From Micavibrio aeruginosavorus (lineage in GTDB: Bacteria; Pseudomonadota; Alphaproteobacteria; Micavibrionales; Micavibrionaceae), in the NCBI GenBank assembly GCA_016432265.1, contig CP066681.1, forward strand, positions 394,342-458,341: DNA of 64,000 bases, read 5' to 3'. The position numbers and the translations under genes are program-made. Below are positions 60,619-64,000 of this stretch, one piece after another. Positions within the stretch are counted from its first letter, which is position 1; every line of letters begins with the position of its first letter. The notes beneath the pieces are model-generated. The model saw only the letters and a list, made by a program, of their open reading frames with translations. It made no database searches and had not been told where the DNA came from.

Positions 60619-61419
60619 ATGCTGATGTTGCGCTTGCAAGCATTTCTCGAACATCGCAACTTTACCATTTTTATTACCGGACTGATTCTGCTGAACGCAG
60701 TTTTGCTGGGAGTGGAGACTGACGATTCCCTGCGACAGGCTTATGGCGCGTGGTTCCATAAGCTGGATCAGTTGATTCTCGGTGTTTTTGTAGCCGAACT
60801 TGGAGCCAGGCTGGCGGTTTACCGCTTGGCGTTTTTTCGTTCGGGGTGGAACTGGTTTGATCTGATTGTGGTGAGTATTTGCTTGATTCCTGCCAGCGGC
60901 CCGCTGGCGGTCTTGCGGGCGTTGCGCGTTTTCAGGGTTTTACGATTGCTTTCCGTCGTTCCATCATTGCGCCGCGTCATTTCGGCTCTGCTTCGCGCGA
61001 TTCCCGGCATGACTTCCATCCTCTCAGTGCTTCTGATTATTTATTATGTGGCGGCGGTGCTGGCGACACACATTTTTGGCCATAGCGATGATTCCCGGCT
61101 TGAAGCATTATTCGGATCAATCGGCAAATCCATGTTCACCTTGTTCCAGATCATGACTCTGGAAGGATGGAGCGAGGGAATTGCCCAGCCGGCGATGGCG
61201 GTTTACCCCTGGTCGTGGGTTTTCTTTGTCGCGTTCATTATTATTACATCGTTTGCTGTCCTGAACCTGTTCATCGGCGTGATTGTCGATGCCATGAATA
61301 TCATTCACGAGGAGGAAGGCAGAGGGAAGGAGGATGCTTCTTTGCAGCTGGAAATAAAACTGCTGCGCGCCGATATTGAGCAGATGCGCCGGGTTTTGTC
61401 CGCGCAAAAGGGTAATTGA
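60619..61419 (+). CDS. Single-domain voltage-gated cation channel, BacNav/CavMr-like
   Basis: A 266-residue six-helix ion channel subunit, four of which would form a channel. S1-S3 span about residues 15-95; S4 carries arginines every third position (Arg100, 103, 106, 109, then 118-119 in LRALRVFRVLRLLSVVPSLRR); S5 is about 130-153; the pore helix and filter are FTLFQIMTLEGWSEG with Thr180-Leu-Glu182-Gly183-Trp-Ser-Glu186; S6 is about 198-228. The last 35 residues are a coiled coil. Sodium channels of this family have TLESW; here Gly follows Glu and an acidic residue is at Glu186, as in calcium-selective prokaryotic channels. AAGGGGAAC precedes the ATG. nagB starts one base after it. Confidence 0.95.
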   Translation: MLMLRLQAFLEHRNFTIFITGLILLNAVLLGVETDDSLRQAYGAWFHKLDQLILGVFVAELGARLAVYRLAFFRSGWNWFDLIVVSICLIPASGPLAVLRALRVFRVLRLLSVVPSLRRVISALLRAIPGMTSILSVLLIIYYVAAVLATHIFGHSDDSRLEALFGSIGKSMFTLFQIMTLEGWSEGIAQPAMAVYPWSWVFFVAFIIITSFAVLNLFIGVIVDAMNIIHEEEGRGKEDASLQLEIKLLRADIEQMRRVLSAQKGN

Positions 61420-62147
61420 TGTCGCCATCCTTCGCACTGCTGGTTGCTGATGATCCGGCTTGTTTCGCCGACGCGGCCGCGCGAAAATTTATAGAACTTC
61501 TTGAAGCTTCCGACCGTCCCCTTGTCACTTTGCCGACAGGATTGACGCCGCAAGGATTTTATCGGGCTCTGGTCATGAACTATGCCGACCGCCGGGATTG
61601 CTGGGAGGGATTGAGGTTTATCGCTCTTGATGAGTATTGCGGTCTGCCGGCGAACGATGACCGTCTGTTTTCTTCATGGTTGAAACGTGCTGTGCTTGAC
61701 CCTCTTTGTATCCGGAACAGGTACCTGTTCGACAGCGCCGCTGACCCGGAACAGGAAATCGTTCGCATGCAATCCTTGCTAGAGAAGGTCGGGCCGATTG
61801 ATATTGCGGTTCTGGGACTCGGTGCGAACGGGCACATTGCCTTTAACGAGCCTGGAACGGTATTTTCTTCTTCCATTCATGTCGCGGATCTGGCGCCGGA
61901 TACTATCAAGGCGAATGCCCGTTACTGGGGCAGGGAGGATCTTGTGCCGCCAAAGGGTATGACACTGGGGTTAAGCGATTTATCAGGGGCGCGTCATACG
62001 ATTTTGCTGGTGACCGGATCATCGAAGGCGGATGTTCTGAAAAAGGCACTGCAAGGCCCTGTCACAACGGCGGTTCCTGCCAGTTATTTGCAAAAATTAA
62101 CCAATGTTACTGTTATTGCCGATCATGCCGCGGCGGAATTACTTTAG
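61419..62147 (+). CDS. nagB: Glucosamine-6-phosphate deaminase/6-phosphogluconolactonase family
   Basis: A 242-residue isomerase-fold enzyme. FIALDEYCGLPANDDRLFSSWL (catalytic Asp in ALDEY), LGLGANGHIAFNEPG and LVTGSSKADVLKKALQGPVTTAVPASYLQKL are GlcN6P deaminase motifs; HIAFNEP separates it from 6-phosphogluconolactonases. It would turn glucosamine-6-phosphate into fructose-6-phosphate and ammonia, e.g. in murein sugar recycling. The ATG overlaps the channel gene stop by one base (TGATG), so the two are co-translated. Confidence 0.88.
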   Translation: MSPSFALLVADDPACFADAAARKFIELLEASDRPLVTLPTGLTPQGFYRALVMNYADRRDCWEGLRFIALDEYCGLPANDDRLFSSWLKRAVLDPLCIRNRYLFDSAADPEQEIVRMQSLLEKVGPIDIAVLGLGANGHIAFNEPGTVFSSSIHVADLAPDTIKANARYWGREDLVPPKGMTLGLSDLSGARHTILLVTGSSKADVLKKALQGPVTTAVPASYLQKLTNVTVIADHAAAELL

Positions 62148-62153
62148 GCTGAA

Positions 62154-62660
62154 TTAGGTTTCCTGGCCTTCGTCGTCTTCAAGAATGCTAAGGGAATCGA
62201 TCCCCCACTCGCCGTCCGGGGTTCGTTGCAATCTAAAGATGGCAGTTGCAGGGGCACCGTGTGTATGCCTTATTTCCAGCCGCTGGATCACTGTTCCGTC
62301 TTGTACCTGGGCTTGATCAAGAAATTTGTAAGACACATGGTTATAGATGGGCCGCCGTGAAAAGCGCATCATACTCATAAACTGGTTGGCGGTTTCGTAT
62401 TTTTGATGCAGTGCGCCGGTGGTCAAGGCGTAAGCTTCGTCGCTTTGCCGCTCCTTGATGGCGGCCAGTTGGCGTATAATCAGACTTTGGATCCTTTCTT
62501 TATCGGAAACCTCAAGGGCATTATGCTTCACGACTAAGAAGGGGCCATAATCTGCCTGATTATCGGCGGCTTGCGACGGGCGCGTCAGAATGAAGGCAGC
62601 CAGCGCCATTCCCAGCAGGCTCAAAGCCAGCCCATAATGACCGTCACTATCTGATTTCAT
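62154..62660 (-). CDS. Secreted DUF4864-like protein
   Basis: A 168-residue protein with a signal peptide or anchor at residues 8-31 (YGLALSLLGMALAAFILTRPSQAA). The mature part matches the DUF4864 layout: IQSLIIRQLAAIKERQSDEAYALTTGALHQKYETANQFMSMMRFSRRPIYNHVSYKFLD and a beta-rich end QRTPDGEWGIDSLSIL. Function is unknown. Convergent with nagB and divergent from the DUF1223 gene. Confidence 0.85.
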   Translation of the reverse strand: MKSDSDGHYGLALSLLGMALAAFILTRPSQAADNQADYGPFLVVKHNALEVSDKERIQSLIIRQLAAIKERQSDEAYALTTGALHQKYETANQFMSMMRFSRRPIYNHVSYKFLDQAQVQDGTVIQRLEIRHTHGAPATAIFRLQRTPDGEWGIDSLSILEDDEGQET

Positions 62661-62728
62661 AGTGTTTGTTCTTCTCTTTCAGTGTGTTAGAGTTTCCTGT
62701 CACCATCGAAAGCGGATTCTTATATTGT

Positions 62729-63526
62729 ATGAGACATAACCTTAAGCTTGCGTTAACGATTGCCGTGTTTTTGTGGGGCCTTTTCTCCTTGACGCCGCGA
62801 GTGCAGGCTGAAGACAGCGGCTTGCCCGCAGCGGCCCCGGTTTCTGCCGTCGAGTCGGCTGCTTTGGCCGCTGTTGAAGCGCCAGTGGTGGTAGAGCTGT
62901 TTTCTTCCCAGGCTTGCTTATTTTGCCCGCAAGCCGACACCCTGTTCGGTGAGTTGATTATGCAGCCGCATGTGATCGGGCTGGCCTGCCATGTCGATTA
63001 CTTTGACGTTCGCAACGGCTCCCTTTCACAACCCTTCTGTACGGTTCGTCAGAGCTGGTATATGCAGACTTTGGGCGCCGGGCCGAATTATACGCCGCAA
63101 ATGGTCATCAATGGAGTGCGGGAAACGATGGGCAACAAGGACGCCGATGTTCGCGCCGCCATGCATAGGGCACAGGCGGCGGCCGGGCCTGTGAGGATTG
63201 ATGTGCGAGTCGGGGAGACCGTCGGGGATTTTATTCTTTCATGGCCTTCAATGGGTCATCTGAAACCGGATGAACCGGTGGCGTTCTGGCTTGCTGTATT
63301 CGACAAGCCTCATAATTTGATGATTGCCGAGGGGCGTAATAAAGGCCGGCAGATGCGTTACGAGAATATAGTCAACCATATGCAGGATTTAGGTTCGTGG
63401 CCTGCCGCCGCGGGGATAAAAACCATACAGGTCAAACTTGAAGCTGGCGATATGGGTTTTGCCCTTCTTGCGCAGGGACAAGGCAGCGGACGGATATATG
63501 CGGCCGGGCAATATAAGGTTCCTTGA
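62729..63526 (+). CDS. DUF1223 thioredoxin-fold secreted protein
   Basis: A 265-residue exported protein of family DUF1223. From ATG 62729 the first 27 residues are a signal peptide (LALTIAVFLWGLFSLTPRVQA). The mature domain begins PVVVELFSSQACLFCPQADTLFGEL, with a CxxC in a thioredoxin-like position, and continues with LACHVDYFDVRNGSLSQPFCTVRQSWYMQTLGAGPNYTPQMVING. This family is common in alphaproteobacteria; its function is not established. No clear ribosome binding site was seen. It converges with polA. Confidence 0.92.
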   Translation: MRHNLKLALTIAVFLWGLFSLTPRVQAEDSGLPAAAPVSAVESAALAAVEAPVVVELFSSQACLFCPQADTLFGELIMQPHVIGLACHVDYFDVRNGSLSQPFCTVRQSWYMQTLGAGPNYTPQMVINGVRETMGNKDADVRAAMHRAQAAAGPVRIDVRVGETVGDFILSWPSMGHLKPDEPVAFWLAVFDKPHNLMIAEGRNKGRQMRYENIVNHMQDLGSWPAAAGIKTIQVKLEAGDMGFALLAQGQGSGRIYAAGQYKVP

Positions 63527-63528
63527 TG

Positions 63529-64000
63529 TTAATGAGCCTCGGCCCAATTGTCCGCCCATCCGGCTTCGGCATCGAGTGGCACGCCGATATCGGCCACGCC
63601 TTCCATTACATAACGAACGACATCCGCCGTGGCTTGCAACTCTTCGTCAGGGACTTCAAGCAGCAGTTCGTCGTGTACTTGCAGCAATATCTTTGCCCTC
63701 AGGCCTGCTTCTTTTATGGCCGCGGGCATGCGCGCCATAGCGATTTTCATGATATCGGCGGCCGTGCCTTGCAATGGGGCGTTGATAGCTTGCCGCTCGG
63801 CGAAGTTGCGTTGTGCCGGGTTCTTGGAGTGGATGTTGCCGACCATGCATTTGCGGCCATAAAGTGTTTTCACATAATTACAGGCGCGGGCCTCTTCCTT
63901 GCGCGACTCCATGTAGTACTGAATCTCCTGAAAGTTCTTCAGGTATTTCTGGATAAATTGGCTGGCTTCTTGCGGGCTGACATTCAGTTGCTTGGCCAGC
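63529..64000 (-). CDS. polA: DNA polymerase I, C-terminal part (5' end outside window)
   Basis: The frame runs open from the window edge, so only the last 157 codons are present. LAKQLNVSPQEASQFIQKYL, YVKTLYGRKCMVGNIHSKNPAQRNFAERQAINAPLQGTAADIMKIAM and the polymerase motif C LLQVHDELLLEVP place it in the palm domain of family A polymerases. The stop is 3 bp from the DUF1223 stop on the other strand. Confidence 0.96.
   Translation of the reverse strand, partial: LAKQLNVSPQEASQFIQKYLKNFQEIQYYMESRKEEARACNYVKTLYGRKCMVGNIHSKNPAQRNFAERQAINAPLQGTAADIMKIAMARMPAAIKEAGLRAKILLQVHDELLLEVPDEELQATADVVRYVMEGVADIGVPLDAEAGWADNWAEAH

Noticed and set aside
1..64000. Insertion sequences, prophage, CRISPR arrays or toxin-antitoxin pairs
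   Set aside because: No transposase, integrase, phage structural gene, direct-repeat array or recognisable toxin-antitoxin pair was seen anywhere in the window.

Overview
The window is a gene-dense, almost entirely housekeeping segment of an alphaproteobacterial chromosome, by eye of moderate GC content. The lineage call rests on a gcrA cell-cycle regulator with a promoter region packed with CcrM-type GANTC sites, a tandem cold-shock-domain protein, a single bifunctional RelA/SpoT enzyme, CnoX-type thioredoxin, DUF2062 and DUF1223 proteins, and split GcvPA/GcvPB glycine dehydrogenase. Several gene orders differ from textbook alphaproteobacteria and many small proteins are unrecognised, which suggests a deep-branching or uncultured lineage (Micavibrio-like is possible, not provable here). 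No insertion sequence, prophage or CRISPR array is visible.

Layout. 1-4.3 kb: glycine cleavage operon gcvT(partial)-gcvH-gcvPA-[small membrane protein]-gcvPB. 4.5-5.1 kb: lone cyclic-nucleotide-binding-domain protein. 5.4-8.0 kb: secE-nusG-[unknown gene with its own promoter]-rplK-rplA, closed by a strong terminator instead of continuing into rplJL-rpoBC. 8-12.4 kb: DMT-like permease, M16 protease, GNAT, YqgE, DsbD-type secreted domain. 12.4-18.6 kb: cell envelope genes (PBP1A, MlaF/MlaE, a VanX-like D,D-dipeptidase overlapping alanine racemase tail to tail). 18.7-23.9 kb: a GT-C-like membrane protein behind a possible small RNA/attenuator, dnaB, rpsF-rpsR-rplI. 24.2-33.3 kb: fatty-acid synthesis genes fabD, fabG, acpP, fabF with murI, mltG and unknown genes mixed in. 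33.3-37 kb: small unknown genes, an ankyrin protein, tRNA-Gly(GCC). 36.7-41.3 kb: ProX-type deacylase, CnoX, Lon-like domain protein, Trm112, a short LeuA, NYN protein. 41.5-47.7 kb: rpoZ-rsh-DUF2062-acpS-lepB-rnc-era. 47.7-51.2 kb: gcrA, cold-shock protein, fadD. 51.2-59.6 kb: the rpmI-rplT-pheS-pheT block, broken up by cdd, small genes, GNAT and an opposite-strand gene for a 539-residue disordered protein with a CtrA-type promoter. 60-64 kb: gpt, a voltage-gated channel, nagB-like gene, DUF4864 and DUF1223 proteins, and the 3' end of polA.

Most noteworthy signals: (1) eight GANTC sites plus a consensus DnaA box in about 125 bp upstream of gcrA; (2) a single-domain voltage-gated channel whose selectivity filter reads TLEGWSE, more like calcium-selective than sodium-selective prokaryotic channels; (3) a full TTAA-N7-TTAA CtrA box placed over the promoter of the disordered-protein gene; (4) a 2-isopropylmalate synthase that lacks its leucine-sensing domain; (5) an 11-bp perfect inverted repeat laid over a near-consensus sigma-70 promoter; (6) two small genes that appear frame-disrupted.
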